DNA from: Bartonella vinsonii subsp. vinsonii
GTDB taxonomy: Bacteria; Pseudomonadota; Alphaproteobacteria; Rhizobiales; Rhizobiaceae
Direction: 5' to 3'
Length of the DNA stretch: 64,000 bases
NCBI RefSeq assembly: GCF_902825235.1
Contig: NZ_CADEAJ010000006.1
Coordinates: 47,152 to 111,151 of the forward strand
The position numbers and the translations under genes are program-made. Positions 50,547-59,448 of the stretch are shown in pieces (position 1 is the first letter of the stretch; the number at the start of each line of letters is the position of its first letter). The notes under the pieces are model-generated. The model was not told the origin of the DNA and made no database searches. It was given only the letters and a program-made list of their open reading frames with translations.

Positions 50547-50814
50547 GATGAAAAATTATGTAAGAGAGAAATTGTTTGTCGTAAGATTTTTTGGCCGAAA
50601 AATTGGAGTATTTTGAACAGATCAACATAGAAATTTCTAAAAGGGGTGAACAGGATAAAAAGTAGTTTGGGAATTGACTCTCAGAAATCTTTAAAAAAGT
50701 ATTACACATTCTAAAAAAATATTTGTCAGATAATAGATTCTGTTATGTTAAAACTTTATAAGTGAGGAAGAGGTAAATTGGGAGCGCAATATTAAAAACC
50801 GCTGTTTAACATAC

Positions 50815-51426
50815 TCAAAAGGATAAAAGTTGTTGTTCGGTATCTCTCATTTTTTCACTTCCTTCAATGAAGGCTTTTAAGGCTTCAGGATAAAGTTTAT
50901 GTTCTGCTTTAAGAACTCTCTGCGCTAAGCTCTCAGCGGTATCGTTTGGACAGACTGGAACAGCCGCTTGAGCAAGAATCTTTCCTGCATCTATATCTTC
51001 TGTAACAAGATGAACAGTGCAACCAGTGATTTTAACGCCTGCTTCTAAAGCCCTTTCATGCGTATTTAAGCCTTTAAATGAAGGTAAAAGGGAAGGGTGA
51101 ATGTTTAAAATTCGTTCTTCGTAAAGTTTTACAAAATGCGATGAGATAAGGCGCATATATCCTGCAAAGCACAGTAGATCTGGTTGATATTGGGCTAAAA
51201 TCGCCAAGATAGCTTCTTCGTGTTCTTCTTTTGTTGGGTAGCCTTTACGATCAATGACATGTGTGGGAAAGTTATTGTTGCGTGCTTTTTCAATACCGGC
51301 AGCATGAGGATTATCGCAAATAACTGCTATGATCTCAGCGGGGTATTCCTTTTGTTGGCTTGCTTTGGCAAGAGCAACCATATTGGATCCGTTGCCGGAA
51401 ATAAAAACAATTATTTTTTTTTTCAT
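50815..51426 (-). CDS. purN: Phosphoribosylglycinamide formyltransferase
   Basis: 203 residues. It transfers a formyl group from 10-formyl-THF to GAR in purine synthesis. Phosphate-binding [13 protein letters not shown] near the N-terminus, the catalytic [15 protein letters not shown] and [20 protein letters not shown] with the conserved Asn/His, then [20 protein letters not shown] with the conserved Asp. It overlaps the end of purM by four bases (ATGA), so translation is coupled. Confidence 0.97.
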   Translation of the reverse strand: MKKKIIVFISGNGSNMVALAKASQQKEYPAEIIAVICDNPHAAGIEKARNNNFPTHVIDRKGYPTKEEHEEAILAILAQYQPDLLCFAGYMRLISSHFVKLYEERILNIHPSLLPSFKGLNTHERALEAGVKITGCTVHLVTEDIDAGKILAQAAVPVCPNDTAESLAQRVLKAEHKLYPEALKAFIEGSEKMRDTEQQLLSF

Positions 51427-52508
51427 AAGTGAAGTTCCCCTTTATAAAGTATTCCTTTGTCTTGGCGTTTTGTTAAAATGCCAAGTAGGGTAATTGTTTC
51501 TCCTTGCATTTCGAGTATTTGCGTAATTTTTTCAACTGCATCTTGCGCTACAATAATAACCATGCCAATGCCGCAATTGAATGTTCGTAACATTTCTTTT
51601 TTCTCTATTTTGCCTTGTTTGGCAATCCAAGAAAAGACTGATGGAACATGGATAGCAGAAAGATTAATTTCAGCGCAAAGAGAAGATGGAAGCACACGTG
51701 GGATATTTTCAGGAAAGCCTCCACCTGTGATGTGAGCAAGAGCTTTGATTCCTTTGTCGTTTCTCATGATGGGTAGGAGCGATTTTACATAAATGCGTGT
51801 CGGTGTGAGCAATGCTGCACCAAGACTGATTTGAGGATTGAAAGGGGCAGAGTCTTCCCATTTTAAATTACTTTGTTGAATGATTTGCCTTACGAGAGAA
51901 AAACCGTTGGAATGAACTCCAGATGCGTTAAGGCCTAAAATAACGTCTCCTTCTGTAAGATCTTTTGAAGGGAGTAATGCGCTGCGTTCGCATGCTCCTA
52001 CAGCAAAGCCCGCTAAATCATAATCTCCTTCTGCATACATATCTGGCATTTCTGCCGTTTCTCCTCCAATGAGGGCCGCACCTGCTTGTTTGCATCCTTC
52101 TGCAATTCCAGAAACAATTGCTGCACCCTGTTCAGGATCAAGCTTACCAGTTGCAAAATAATCGAGGAAAAAGAGAGGTTCGGCACCTTGTACAAGTAAA
52201 TCATTGACACACATGGCAACGAGATCAATCCCCACAGTGTCATGGATACCTACTTCAATGGCAATTTTTAATTTTGTTCCCACACCATCATTGGCTGCTA
52301 CGAGAATGGGATCTGTGAAGCCTGCTGCTTTTAAATCGAAGAGCCCACCAAAACCGCCAATTTCAGCATCTGCTCCTGCTCGTTTTGTTGAGCGTATGAA
52401 AGGTTTAATTTTTTCTACCATGGCGTTACCCATATCGATATTTACACCGGCTTTTGCATAGGTAAGACCACATTTGGATTTATCATTCATGATATCTTGA
52501 TTGCTCAT
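51423..52508 (-). CDS. purM: Phosphoribosylformylglycinamidine cyclo-ligase (AIR synthetase)
   Basis: 361 residues. It closes the imidazole ring, FGAM to AIR. Visible: [68 protein letters not shown] and [29 protein letters not shown] ahead of the ATG supports this start. It forms a two-gene unit with purN and is divergent from the permease gene at 52674. Confidence 0.97.
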   Translation of the reverse strand: MSNQDIMNDKSKCGLTYAKAGVNIDMGNAMVEKIKPFIRSTKRAGADAEIGGFGGLFDLKAAGFTDPILVAANDGVGTKLKIAIEVGIHDTVGIDLVAMCVNDLLVQGAEPLFFLDYFATGKLDPEQGAAIVSGIAEGCKQAGAALIGGETAEMPDMYAEGDYDLAGFAVGACERSALLPSKDLTEGDVILGLNASGVHSNGFSLVRQIIQQSNLKWEDSAPFNPQISLGAALLTPTRIYVKSLLPIMRNDKGIKALAHITGGGFPENIPRVLPSSLCAEINLSAIHVPSVFSWIAKQGKIEKKEMLRTFNCGIGMVIIVAQDAVEKITQILEMQGETITLLGILTKRQDKGILYKGELHL

Positions 52509-52673
52509 TGGAACCTTCCTTATGGAAAATCAGGTTTTGATGTTATGCAATGCCATGATAGAGTTCTCTCTGCAAGAGATATTAATTTACTATTTAAGAA
52601 AATATGCAACCCTGCTTGAGACCCATGTTGAGGCAATTTATAATCTTTGTGAAGCGTTTTTTTAGGATATTTT

Positions 52674-53885
52674 ATGAGCAAGAGTTCAGATAAGCACGGA
52701 CAGTCTTCTTGGAAGCTTATGAAGAAGAAAGTGAATGAAAATGAATCCCGTGACCGTTATAAGACTTATGTACCAGCTTATACTCAAGTTCCGTTACCGA
52801 ATAATATGAAAAAACAAATTTTTTTCTGGCTTGGTACGCTGGTTTTTTTCATTCTTTTTATGTTTGTTTTTGGATCTGTTTTGCTTCCTTTTGTAGCAGG
52901 GATTGTATTGGCTTACTTTCTTAATCCTATTGTCCAATTACTTGAAAGGTGTGGGATTCGTCGTGTTTTTGGCACTATTCTCATTACCTTGTTTATTGTT
53001 GTTGTTTTTGTTGCTTCTTTAATTATTTTAATTCCTATCATCAGTTGGCAAATACAACAATTTATGAGTGATGGTTTACCCATTTATATTAATCGTATTC
53101 AAACTTTTTTTGTTGAGCATGATTTTGATTGGGTCAGGCACTATTTTGGGAGTGATCCAAATGAATTGCAAAGTAATATTAAAGGGCTTTTAGGAAAAAG
53201 TTCTGATTTTATTACATCTCTCTTGAATTCACTTTTGAAGTCAGGAAAATCAATCGTTAATCTCGTTAGTCTTTTTATTGTGGCACCTGTTGTGGCATTT
53301 TACATGTTATTAGATTGGCCGCGTATGGTTGCAGCAGTTGATTCGTTGATCCCGCGGGATCATCTTGAAACCGTTCGCAGTATTTTTCATGAAATGGATC
53401 GAGCTATTGCTGGCTTTGTTCGTGGACAAGGGACAGTTTGTTTAATATTGGGAGGATATTATGCTATTGCTCTGACAATTACGGGGCTCAATTTTGGTCT
53501 TTTGATTGGTATGTTTATTGGCCTTATCAGCTTTATTCCTTATATTGGTACAATGAGTGGTTTTGTGCTCTCTGTTGGCGTTGCATGGGTCCAGTTTTAT
53601 CCAAACAATTGGGGATGGATCGTCGTTATCATGGTTCTTTTCTTAATTGGACAATTTATTGAAGGCTCTATTCTTCAACCAAAACTTGTGGGTTCATCAG
53701 TGGGGCTTCATCCGGTCTGGTTAATGTTTGCACTTTTTGCATTTTCTTCACTCTTTGGTTTCACTGGCATGCTTGTTGCTGTTCCTGCAGCAGCGGCTGT
53801 CGGTGTTTTAGTTCGCTTTGCTCTTCATACTTACCTTAATTCTCAAATGTATTCGCGAAGTGGAAATTCGGAGACGCTAGAATGA
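52674..53885 (+). CDS. AI-2E / PerM-family membrane permease
   Basis: 403 residues with about seven or eight hydrophobic helices, starting with a polar 45-residue N-terminus. The family core VFGSVLLPFVAGIVLAYFLN, GFVRGQGTVCLILGGYYAIA and the late PKLVGSSVGLHPVWLMFALF are typical of PF01594 proteins. Members include AI-2 exporters and ion antiporters; substrate here is unknown. It is followed by hdaA with a four-base ATGA overlap, an order conserved in Rhizobiales next to purM-purN. Confidence 0.9.
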   Translation: MSKSSDKHGQSSWKLMKKKVNENESRDRYKTYVPAYTQVPLPNNMKKQIFFWLGTLVFFILFMFVFGSVLLPFVAGIVLAYFLNPIVQLLERCGIRRVFGTILITLFIVVVFVASLIILIPIISWQIQQFMSDGLPIYINRIQTFFVEHDFDWVRHYFGSDPNELQSNIKGLLGKSSDFITSLLNSLLKSGKSIVNLVSLFIVAPVVAFYMLLDWPRMVAAVDSLIPRDHLETVRSIFHEMDRAIAGFVRGQGTVCLILGGYYAIALTITGLNFGLLIGMFIGLISFIPYIGTMSGFVLSVGVAWVQFYPNNWGWIVVIMVLFLIGQFIEGSILQPKLVGSSVGLHPVWLMFALFAFSSLFGFTGMLVAVPAAAAVGVLVRFALHTYLNSQMYSRSGNSETLE

Positions 53886-54571
53886 AGAAGCGTGAAACGC
53901 AATTACCCTTAAATTTTTCTTATAATTCAACTTTCCAATTTGATGATTTGGTCGTAACGGAAAGCAATCGTATGGCTTTTCAGCTTGTTGACCATTGGCC
54001 AAACTGGGTTTTACCTATCGCAGTTTTGGTTGGAGAAGAGGGATCTGGAAAAACCCATTTTTCTAACCTATGGGCGCAAAACGCTAAAGCTTTAATTCTT
54101 CCTCGCAATGAAATCGATCAAGCTATTGCTATGGCTTCTTCAGGAAGAGCTTTTTTAATTGAGGATATTGATACGGGTGAAATCAATGAGACAGGGCTTT
54201 TCCACTTAATTAATAGCGTTAAGCAAGCAAATCTTGATGCATGTCAAGCTACTTTGTTGATAACTGCACGTACAGTACCTTCCGTGTGGAATTTGAAGTT
54301 AAATGATTTAAAAAGTCGTCTTAATTCTGTGATGTTGGTTGCAATTAATCAACCTGATGATGCGTTGTTAACAGCTGTCGCTTTTAAACTTTTTTCTGAT
54401 AGACAGATTATTGTCCATCCAGATACTGTTTATTATCTTGTGAGTCGTTGTGAGCGTTCTTTATTTTCATTGAAGCGTGTTATCGATTCTGTTGATCAAT
54501 TAGCATTACAAAGAAAAAGCAAAATAACACGTGCTATTATTGGTGAGGTTCTTAATAGGCAAATGCAATAA
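53882..54571 (+). CDS. hdaA: DnaA-related regulator HdaA (Hda-type)
   Basis: 229 residues, a DnaA-like AAA+ protein without the DNA-binding domain. Walker A is VLVGEEGSGKTHFSNLWA, Walker B the FLIEDIDTG region, and sensor-1 LLITARTVPSVWNL. A C-terminal helical lid follows (YLVSRCERSLFSLKRVIDSV). In alphaproteobacteria HdaA, with the beta clamp, stimulates ATP hydrolysis by DnaA and prevents over-initiation. Its start overlaps the permease stop, so it is translationally coupled. Confidence 0.88.
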   Translation: MKKRETQLPLNFSYNSTFQFDDLVVTESNRMAFQLVDHWPNWVLPIAVLVGEEGSGKTHFSNLWAQNAKALILPRNEIDQAIAMASSGRAFLIEDIDTGEINETGLFHLINSVKQANLDACQATLLITARTVPSVWNLKLNDLKSRLNSVMLVAINQPDDALLTAVAFKLFSDRQIIVHPDTVYYLVSRCERSLFSLKRVIDSVDQLALQRKSKITRAIIGEVLNRQMQ

Positions 54572-54984
54572 ATGCTTTTTTAGCACTGTGCAAATTATTG
54601 AATAAAAAATGCTTGTATTCTGTTGTTATTATAATGTGCAGAGAGAAATGCTGTTATTTCCGTTTTCGGCTTTTGGGGCCTCGCTCGAGGTGAAGAAACA
54701 GTAATTGTTATGTTTTTTTGCATGATGCATTTCTTTTATAATGCACTTTAGACATTGTTCAAATGGTTTATGGAGAGGTACGTTGTTTGTTAATGTGGGG
54801 TAGCTTTGTTTTTGTGGGGATATTATTTTCCTATTTTTGCTCATTGAATGCGTTATTTAGCAGAAAAAGCTTTTAAAAAAATTTTTCTTGTAAAGAAAAA
54901 CAACAAAAATTTAAAAAAAATGTGTTTTTCTCTTGCACTTCTGTTGTGAAAATTTTAGGGAATATGCGTCGTAAATGTAAATGG
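54572..54984. other. Gene-free stretch upstream of tRNA-Pro
   Basis: About 410 bases. A self-complementary CCTCGCTCGAGG sits within a locally GC-rich patch (about 54660-54700), and TATAAT occurs at about 54632. This could be part of a small RNA but I cannot identify one. The right half is poly-A/T rich and should hold the tRNA-Pro promoter. A 71-codon reverse frame here has no ribosome-binding site and is not called. Confidence 0.3.
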
Positions 54985-55061
54985 CGGAGCGTAGCGCAGC
55001 CTGGTAGCGCACCTGATTTGGGATCAGGGGGTCGTAGGTTCGAATCCTATCGCTCCGACCA
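54985..55061 (+). tRNA. tRNA-Pro (anticodon TGG)
   Basis: 77 nt with encoded CCA. The acceptor stem CGGAGCG pairs with CGCTCCG. Anticodon stem CCTGA/TCAGG encloses TTTGGGA, giving anticodon TGG. The D-arm AGCGCAGCCTGGTAGCGC and T-arm TAGGTTCGAATCCTA are standard. Confidence 0.97.
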
Positions 55062-55148
55062 TGTTTGATTTTATATAGGAGAATAGTCCAATTGAATGTA
55101 TGATGAGAAATTATTTTCAAGCGTTGGATATTCTGAAGGAAAATAACC

Positions 55149-55454
55149 ATGATCGCACGTATTTATAGTCCTGCGAAGACGGCGATGCAGTCAGGTAAGA
55201 GAAATACTGGTTTTTGGATTTTACAATATGAGCCGTTGCAGGCAAAAATGCTTGAGCCTCTTATGGGATATACGGCGACATCTGATATGAATAATCAGGT
55301 AAGAATTCAGTTTAATAGGAAGGAAGAGGCAATTGCTTTTGCGCATAAGAATGCTATTCCTTATCGTATAGAAAAGAGACATAGATCGATTCGACGTGCT
55401 GTTTCCTATTCTGATAATTTTCGCAGTGATAGGCAGCTATCTTGGACACATTGA
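55149..55454 (+). CDS. NADH dehydrogenase accessory subunit, NDUFS4-like
   Basis: 101 residues of the ETC complex I conserved-region family (PF04800): ARIYSPAKTAMQSGKRNTGF, WILQYEP, PLMGYTATSDMNNQVRIQF and EEAIAFAHKNAIPYRIEK are characteristic. The mitochondrial counterpart stabilises complex I; alphaproteobacteria carry it as an accessory subunit outside the nuo operon. It lies between two tRNA genes on the same strand, which is its usual setting in this group. GAAGGAAAATAACC before the ATG is a good ribosome-binding site. Confidence 0.9.
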   Translation: MIARIYSPAKTAMQSGKRNTGFWILQYEPLQAKMLEPLMGYTATSDMNNQVRIQFNRKEEAIAFAHKNAIPYRIEKRHRSIRRAVSYSDNFRSDRQLSWTH

Positions 55455-55492
55455 GTTAAGAATGCTCTTTTGAATTGAGAAAATAATCAGTT

Positions 55493-55569
<77 letters not shown>

Positions 55570-56142
55570 TATTTAGTAAGGACAAAAATTTAAAAGTTCG
55601 GGAAGCTTAATTCCTTTGTTTTGTTTGGCGTGTTTTTGTTTGCTCCAAACGTTTTTAGTTTTTTCATTGCTTCTATTGCTGGTTGTTTTCTCTATGTTTC
55701 TTCTTATAGAGAAAGATATTGCGCTATCTTCAGTTTAATTAAAAAGTTTCTTTCATTTTTGAAGCTGTCACGCCAGCATTATCTTTATATATTACGGCTT
55801 CTTTTCTCAATTTTTATATACTGTTTTTAATCTCTGCTGCATTGTAGTCCTTATATCAGACTGTTTTTGCAAAAAAATCCAGTAGGAATGTAGGAATGAA
55901 TGAATTTTCAAGAAAAACAGATTATCTTAAGAGATAACAGTACTCTTGAGAAAAGAAGCAGATGCTTATCGTAAAATCATTACAACATAAATCTTTTGAT
56001 TCGTTAGGCTGTGGAATTATAGATATGTTTGTAAGATTATTGAGTAGTTCTTCATAACAGAATTTAGCAGAATTCAAAGAATTATGAGAAGTGATTAGGG
56101 AAGCGAAAGGGAAAGAAGATGCTACATGTTGTAGAGGCATGA
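55570..56142. other. Gene-free stretch between tRNA-Arg and the tRNA-Val trailer repeat
   Basis: About 570 AT-rich bases. A 69-codon hydrophobic forward frame (55621-55830) starts with TTG, has no ribosome-binding site and consists mostly of Phe, Ser, Leu and Tyr, so it is probably chance. Short repeats such as GTAGGAATGTAGGAATGAATGA (two tandem GTAGGAATG-like units) occur near 55881. Nothing else can be supported. Confidence 0.3.
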
Positions 56143-56215
56143 TTCGAAATCCTATTCTCTAATCTTTATTTACGCACCCCGCACCTTAAAAAACATGTAT
56201 AGAATAAATAAGTTA
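56143..56215 (-). repeat. tRNA-trailing repeat, copy 2 (downstream of tRNA-Val)
   Basis: 73 bases closely resembling 2250-2323, by eye about three-quarters identical with one or two single-base gaps. Both are exactly 19 bases from the CCA end of a reverse-strand tRNA gene. Read on the tRNA strand both begin TAACTTATT and end in GAATAGGAT followed by TTCGAA. Confidence 0.6.
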
Positions 56216-56234
56216 CGTGAAGTTTAAAAGCACA

Positions 56235-56309
<75 letters not shown>

Positions 56310-56354
56310 ATTCAATGACGTTGCATACACCACATAGAATTACAAACGTCAATA

Positions 56355-56381
56355 CCTAATTTAGTTTTCTCTTTAATTAGG
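56355..56381. other. 7-bp hairpin between cpdR and tRNA-Val
   Basis: CCTAATT (56355-56361) and AATTAGG (56375-56381) pair around a 13-nt loop, 27 bases past the cpdR stop. It may slow or end cpdR transcripts, but no T-run follows on either strand. Confidence 0.3.
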
Positions 56382-56407
56382 CATGAATAACTCAGAAAAA
56401 TGTTCTC

Positions 56408-56770
56408 TTAAGCAGCTATAAGTATTTTTTCAACCTCATTAACGAGCTCACGCAGGTGAAATGGTTTAGAAAGTACTTTTGCGTCAGGGGGAGCCTCGCT
56501 ATTTGAATTGAGTGCAACCGCTGCAAAGCCTGTAATGAACATCACTCGTAAATCAGGATCAATTTCAGTAGCGCGTCGTGCCAGTTCGATTCCATCCATT
56601 TCTGGCATCACAATATCAGTAAGGAGAAGGGAAAAGGGTTCTTCTTGTAAACGTTCATATGCGCTAGCACCATTATCAAAATCGGCGACTTCGTAGCCTG
56701 CACGTTCTAAGGCTTTTGCTAGAAAGCGACGCATATCGTTATCATCTTCTGCGAGCAGGATTCGTTTCAT
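56408..56770 (-). CDS. cpdR: Single-domain response regulator CpdR
   Basis: 120 residues from the ATG at 56770 (MKRILLAEDDNDMRR); the frame runs open upstream but that part does not look like protein. It is a stand-alone receiver: acidic pocket D9/D10, phospho-acceptor D52 in LLLTDIVMPEMDG, and K102 in VLSKPFHLREL. In Caulobacter CpdR controls ClpXP-dependent turnover of CtrA and other substrates and is phosphorylated through CckA-ChpT. The close match in length and sequence, and presence of cckA nearby, support the name. Confidence 0.9.
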   Translation of the reverse strand: MKRILLAEDDNDMRRFLAKALERAGYEVADFDNGASAYERLQEEPFSLLLTDIVMPEMDGIELARRATEIDPDLRVMFITGFAAVALNSNSEAPPDAKVLSKPFHLRELVNEVEKILIAA

Positions 56771-57512
56771 GATTATGTTCCAATAGCTCCATTCATCAGA
56801 GTTTTTGCCACATCGATTATACAATAGAGAGTCTTTATAAAAAAGATGATAAAATGCTCATAATTGAAATGAATGGCAAAATGGTTAATTCTTACATTTT
56901 GTCAAGAATACAGCATATTAGTTGTGAGTTCGTTAAATTCGAAATGTATGTGACATTGAAAGAAAAAAACTTTAAGCGTGATTAATCGTAATTTCTCTTT
57001 CTTTTTTTCATTTTGCTTAGAGCTCCTATAAGAATATTCATGTAAGAGACTATCATTAGGAAATGAGAGGGATATTATATTCATTTACTCTTTTTGAGCA
57101 GTTATACGGCAAGGTAGAGTTTATGGCTATTTGTTTCCTGTATTTTTACGACTGTACATTGTGAGTGTACAGAGTTTGTTTCTAGAGTGTTAGCTTTAAA
57201 TGGATAAAAATCATCATCTTATACTGTAACATAAAAATAAAATTTTTAATAACACACTAGAAATAAAATTTTAATATGTTTAAAGAACTACATCATATTG
57301 TCTTGGACTTTGTCAACTCATCATTTTTATTTTTTGGCACATTCATGTAACATAAAAATTTTAAATTTTATTATATTATAAGCAAAGATCTAACCTTGAG
57401 TTTTTTATAGTGTTAATGAAGTTTTGCGAAAAGATTTTTTATATACAAAAGAATTTCTCTTGTTTTTTACTGAAATGAATGTTTCCTTTTTATCCATTAA
57501 ATTATGGTTTTA
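56771..57512. other. Long AT-rich gene-free stretch
   Basis: About 740 bases with no supported gene. It contains the cpdR promoter on the left, a 21-base dyad at 57152-57172, and a 14-base direct repeat TGTAACATAAAAAT at 57225-57238 and 57346-57359, followed each time by runs of A and T. The composition suggests a decayed region. Confidence 0.4.
57152..57172. promoter_or_regulatory. Palindromic operator-like site
   Basis: CTGTACA and TGTACAG are exact reverse complements separated by seven bases (TTGTGAG). The geometry fits a dimeric repressor site. No gene starts next to it; the nearest is cpdR, 380 bases to the left on the reverse strand. Confidence 0.35.
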
Positions 57513-58430
57513 TTAAGAAAGATTACTTTCATTGGGAATAAATGCATCAAATGCAGCCCAAAATTGTTTTTCGTAATCTTCTTCATGCATGATCGTATCA
57601 AGGTTAGCACCTGTGATGGTGATACACTCTGTCAGACGTAGATGTTGACATAATTGCTGCACTTCAATGTTATTCGCAATATTGTTTTGATTGGCGAGAA
57701 TAAACAGTGTTGGGATTTGTAGATGCCCATGAAATATATTTTTTTTCATAGAAGCAATAGCGTTAAGTACCGATGTCATCCATTGGGATGTTGGGTTCTT
57801 GATAAAGGGAGAAGGGATGTTGTAAATGCGTCCCAATTGTCTATTTTTTTGTTGTGTTTGTTTGAGTTTTTTCCTACCTTTAACCGGTAAGAATCCAAGA
57901 CCTATATCAGTAAGAAGCTGTGTTAATTTATGTTGAAAACCATTCGTTTTATTGCCAAACGGAGCAAAAAGGGGAGAAACGCAGAGCATTCTATTAAATT
58001 GATAATTAATGAGATCCAGCCCGCTAAGGGCAATCAATCCACCTATACCATAGGTTAACATGTAGTAAGGTGATGGACAATTAGGATAAACAACATTTTT
58101 AAGAAATTCATCTAAGTCATTAATATCATTATTAATATCAAAATAATGATATCTGCTCTGTTTTTTTGTATTAGAAGGTGTTTTTTTTTCACCAAACCAG
58201 TCAAATATTGCTGTATGAAAGCCGCGTTTAGAAATTTCATTCATTGGTAAAAAATATTCTTCTAAAGAATCCGCATAGCTTTGGAGAATAACAACTGTTC
58301 CTTTGGATTTTCTTATTTCAGGATCGGTTATCGCAAAACGAATTTCGCGATCAATAGCTATTTTAAGGAAGTTATTCCAGATATGAGGAGGAACGGAATT
58401 CCAATTTGTAGAATAAAGAGGTGTTTCCAA
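57513..58430 (-). CDS. Alpha/beta hydrolase-fold protein without catalytic triad (lysophospholipase L2-like)
   Basis: 305 residues along the PldB/monoacylglycerol-lipase family: RGFHTAIFDWFG matches the usual RGF-FDWRG segment, YYMLTYGIGGLIALSGLD the nucleophile elbow, and the end DYEKQFWAAFDAFIP the family C-terminus. The nucleophile serine of the HSxGG elbow is Gly128 (YGIGG), the acid position reads Asn249 (LANQNNIAN) and the histidine position Leu277 (GANLDTI). The frame is intact and the fold motifs are kept, so this is either a pseudoenzyme or an early stage of gene loss. It is divergent from hsp20. Confidence 0.75.
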   Translation of the reverse strand: METPLYSTNWNSVPPHIWNNFLKIAIDREIRFAITDPEIRKSKGTVVILQSYADSLEEYFLPMNEISKRGFHTAIFDWFGEKKTPSNTKKQSRYHYFDINNDINDLDEFLKNVVYPNCPSPYYMLTYGIGGLIALSGLDLINYQFNRMLCVSPLFAPFGNKTNGFQHKLTQLLTDIGLGFLPVKGRKKLKQTQQKNRQLGRIYNIPSPFIKNPTSQWMTSVLNAIASMKKNIFHGHLQIPTLFILANQNNIANNIEVQQLCQHLRLTECITITGANLDTIMHEEDYEKQFWAAFDAFIPNESNLS

Positions 58431-58570
58431 TTGACAACTTTTATAGTGTATTTTGCGACTTAGTGCAAAGTGAGATAATGAAAGGATTGCTCTTCATATC
58501 ATGATAAAGAAGGGTTAAGAAACAGTTATGTTGCTTTTTTTGTATTTTTACGAATTCAAGCATAAAAGAG

Positions 58571-58601
58571 TTGACATAGGGCAGAGCAATTACCAGATAA
58601 T
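58571..58601 (+). promoter_or_regulatory. Probable hsp20 promoter
   Basis: TTGACA at 58571-58576 and CAGATAAT at 58594-58601 are spaced 17-19 bases. The elements resemble both housekeeping and RpoH (heat-shock sigma) promoters of alphaproteobacteria. Start of transcription would be near 58607, giving a leader of roughly 95 bases. Confidence 0.45.
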
Positions 58602-58605
58602 TAGT

Positions 58606-58703
58606 GTGGTCGCCACTCTGGGGCCGCTGGTTCACGAGCAAGTTTGCTCTTTGGAACTTTGTGAGCCAATTTAATTATAGTCGCTCTAAAGGAGGGCAAT
58701 GTT
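58606..58703 (+). promoter_or_regulatory. ROSE-like RNA thermometer in the hsp20 leader
   Basis: Three hairpins can be drawn. GTGG/CCAC (58606-58616) is small. The second is a long stem: GGTTCAC (58629-58635) pairs with GTGAGCC (58661-58667), with an inner GAGCAA/TTGCTC hairpin (58636-58649). The third pairs TCGCTC (58681-58686) against the Shine-Dalgarno GGAGGG (58691-58696). The UCGCU is the UYGCU motif of ROSE elements, facing the Shine-Dalgarno with a G opposite G, as in known rhizobial ROSE thermometers. Such leaders block translation until heat melts the last hairpin. Confidence 0.6.
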
Positions 58704-59204
58704 ATGCGTCAAGTAGATTTTGCACCATTTTATCGTTCAACAGTAGGTTTTGACCATCTTTTTAACTGGTTTGATTCCAGAACAAAACCAGACGATATTT
58801 CTTCCTATCCACCATATAATATTGAGCGTTTAACTGAAGATTCTTATAGAATTTCTATGGCTATTGCTGGTTTTTCTCAAGATGAAATTGATATAGAAAC
58901 GCATTGTAATCAGTTAATCGTTAAGGGTGAGAGAAAACCTGATAACGATGATGAAGAGCGAGAATTCCTTTATCGAGGTATTGCTTCGCGTGCTTTTGAG
59001 CGGCGTTTTCATTTGGCTGATCATGTTAAGGTTATTGGAGCAGAACTTGGTGATGGACTTCTTCATATTCAGCTTAAAAGAGAAATGCCGGCTGAGCTAA
59101 AGCCAAAAAAGATAGCTGTACAGACATCATCATCTGCTACGAAAAATGATAATAATAACCATAATATGCGTAAAGCGAGTTTAGAAGCTGAAAAAACAGA
59201 ATAA
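58704..59204 (+). CDS. Small heat-shock protein, Hsp20 family
   Basis: 166 residues with a central alpha-crystallin domain (about 33-130: YNIERLTEDSYRISMAIAGF, QLIVKGERK, YRGIASRAFERRFHLADHVK, GDGLLHIQLKREMP) of the IbpA-like class A rhizobial group. ATP-independent holdase that keeps heat-damaged proteins soluble. An earlier ATG at 58699 is out of frame and closes after five codons. AGGAGG at 58690-58695 is ideally spaced from 58704. It has a structured leader and a strong terminator, so it is a single-gene unit. Confidence 0.95.
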   Translation: MRQVDFAPFYRSTVGFDHLFNWFDSRTKPDDISSYPPYNIERLTEDSYRISMAIAGFSQDEIDIETHCNQLIVKGERKPDNDDEEREFLYRGIASRAFERRFHLADHVKVIGAELGDGLLHIQLKREMPAELKPKKIAVQTSSSATKNDNNNHNMRKASLEAEKTE

Positions 59205-59231
59205 TAATCAATTCTTTTAAGATAGCAGACT

Positions 59232-59258
59232 AACGCGAGGCTTTTGTCTCGCGTTTTC
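59232..59258 (+). terminator. Strong intrinsic terminator of hsp20
   Basis: AACGCGAG and CTCGCGTT form an 8-bp stem with an 8-nt loop and run into TTTTCTT, 28 bases past the stop codon. Confidence 0.85.
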
Positions 59259-59448
59259 TTATCTTGTTTATTGAAAGAAAAACTGTGTAGATAAAAACTC
59301 TTTCTTCCCAATTTATGATAATACTCTCTCGTATAGCATGATAAATTGAGGAAATGGGATAGTTTTTCAAAACTTCATATCTGCAATAAAATAACACCTT
59401 CCTTCACAAATGTAGTTTGACACTAGGTTTTATACTAAGTGGGAAGAG

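Noticed and set aside
54629..54844. 71-codon reverse frame and a possible small RNA upstream of tRNA-Pro
   Set aside because: The frame has no ribosome-binding site or domain. The TATAAT and hairpin are suggestive, but no -35 at normal spacing or known RNA core (6S, SRP, tmRNA) could be recognised.
55621..55830. 69-codon hydrophobic forward frame after tRNA-Arg
   Set aside because: TTG start without ribosome-binding site and a Phe/Ser/Leu-rich product typical of translated T-rich noncoding DNA.
57200..57380. CRISPR-like array
   Set aside because: Only two copies of a 14-bp AT-rich repeat at 121-bp distance; no regular repeat-spacer pattern, no cas genes.
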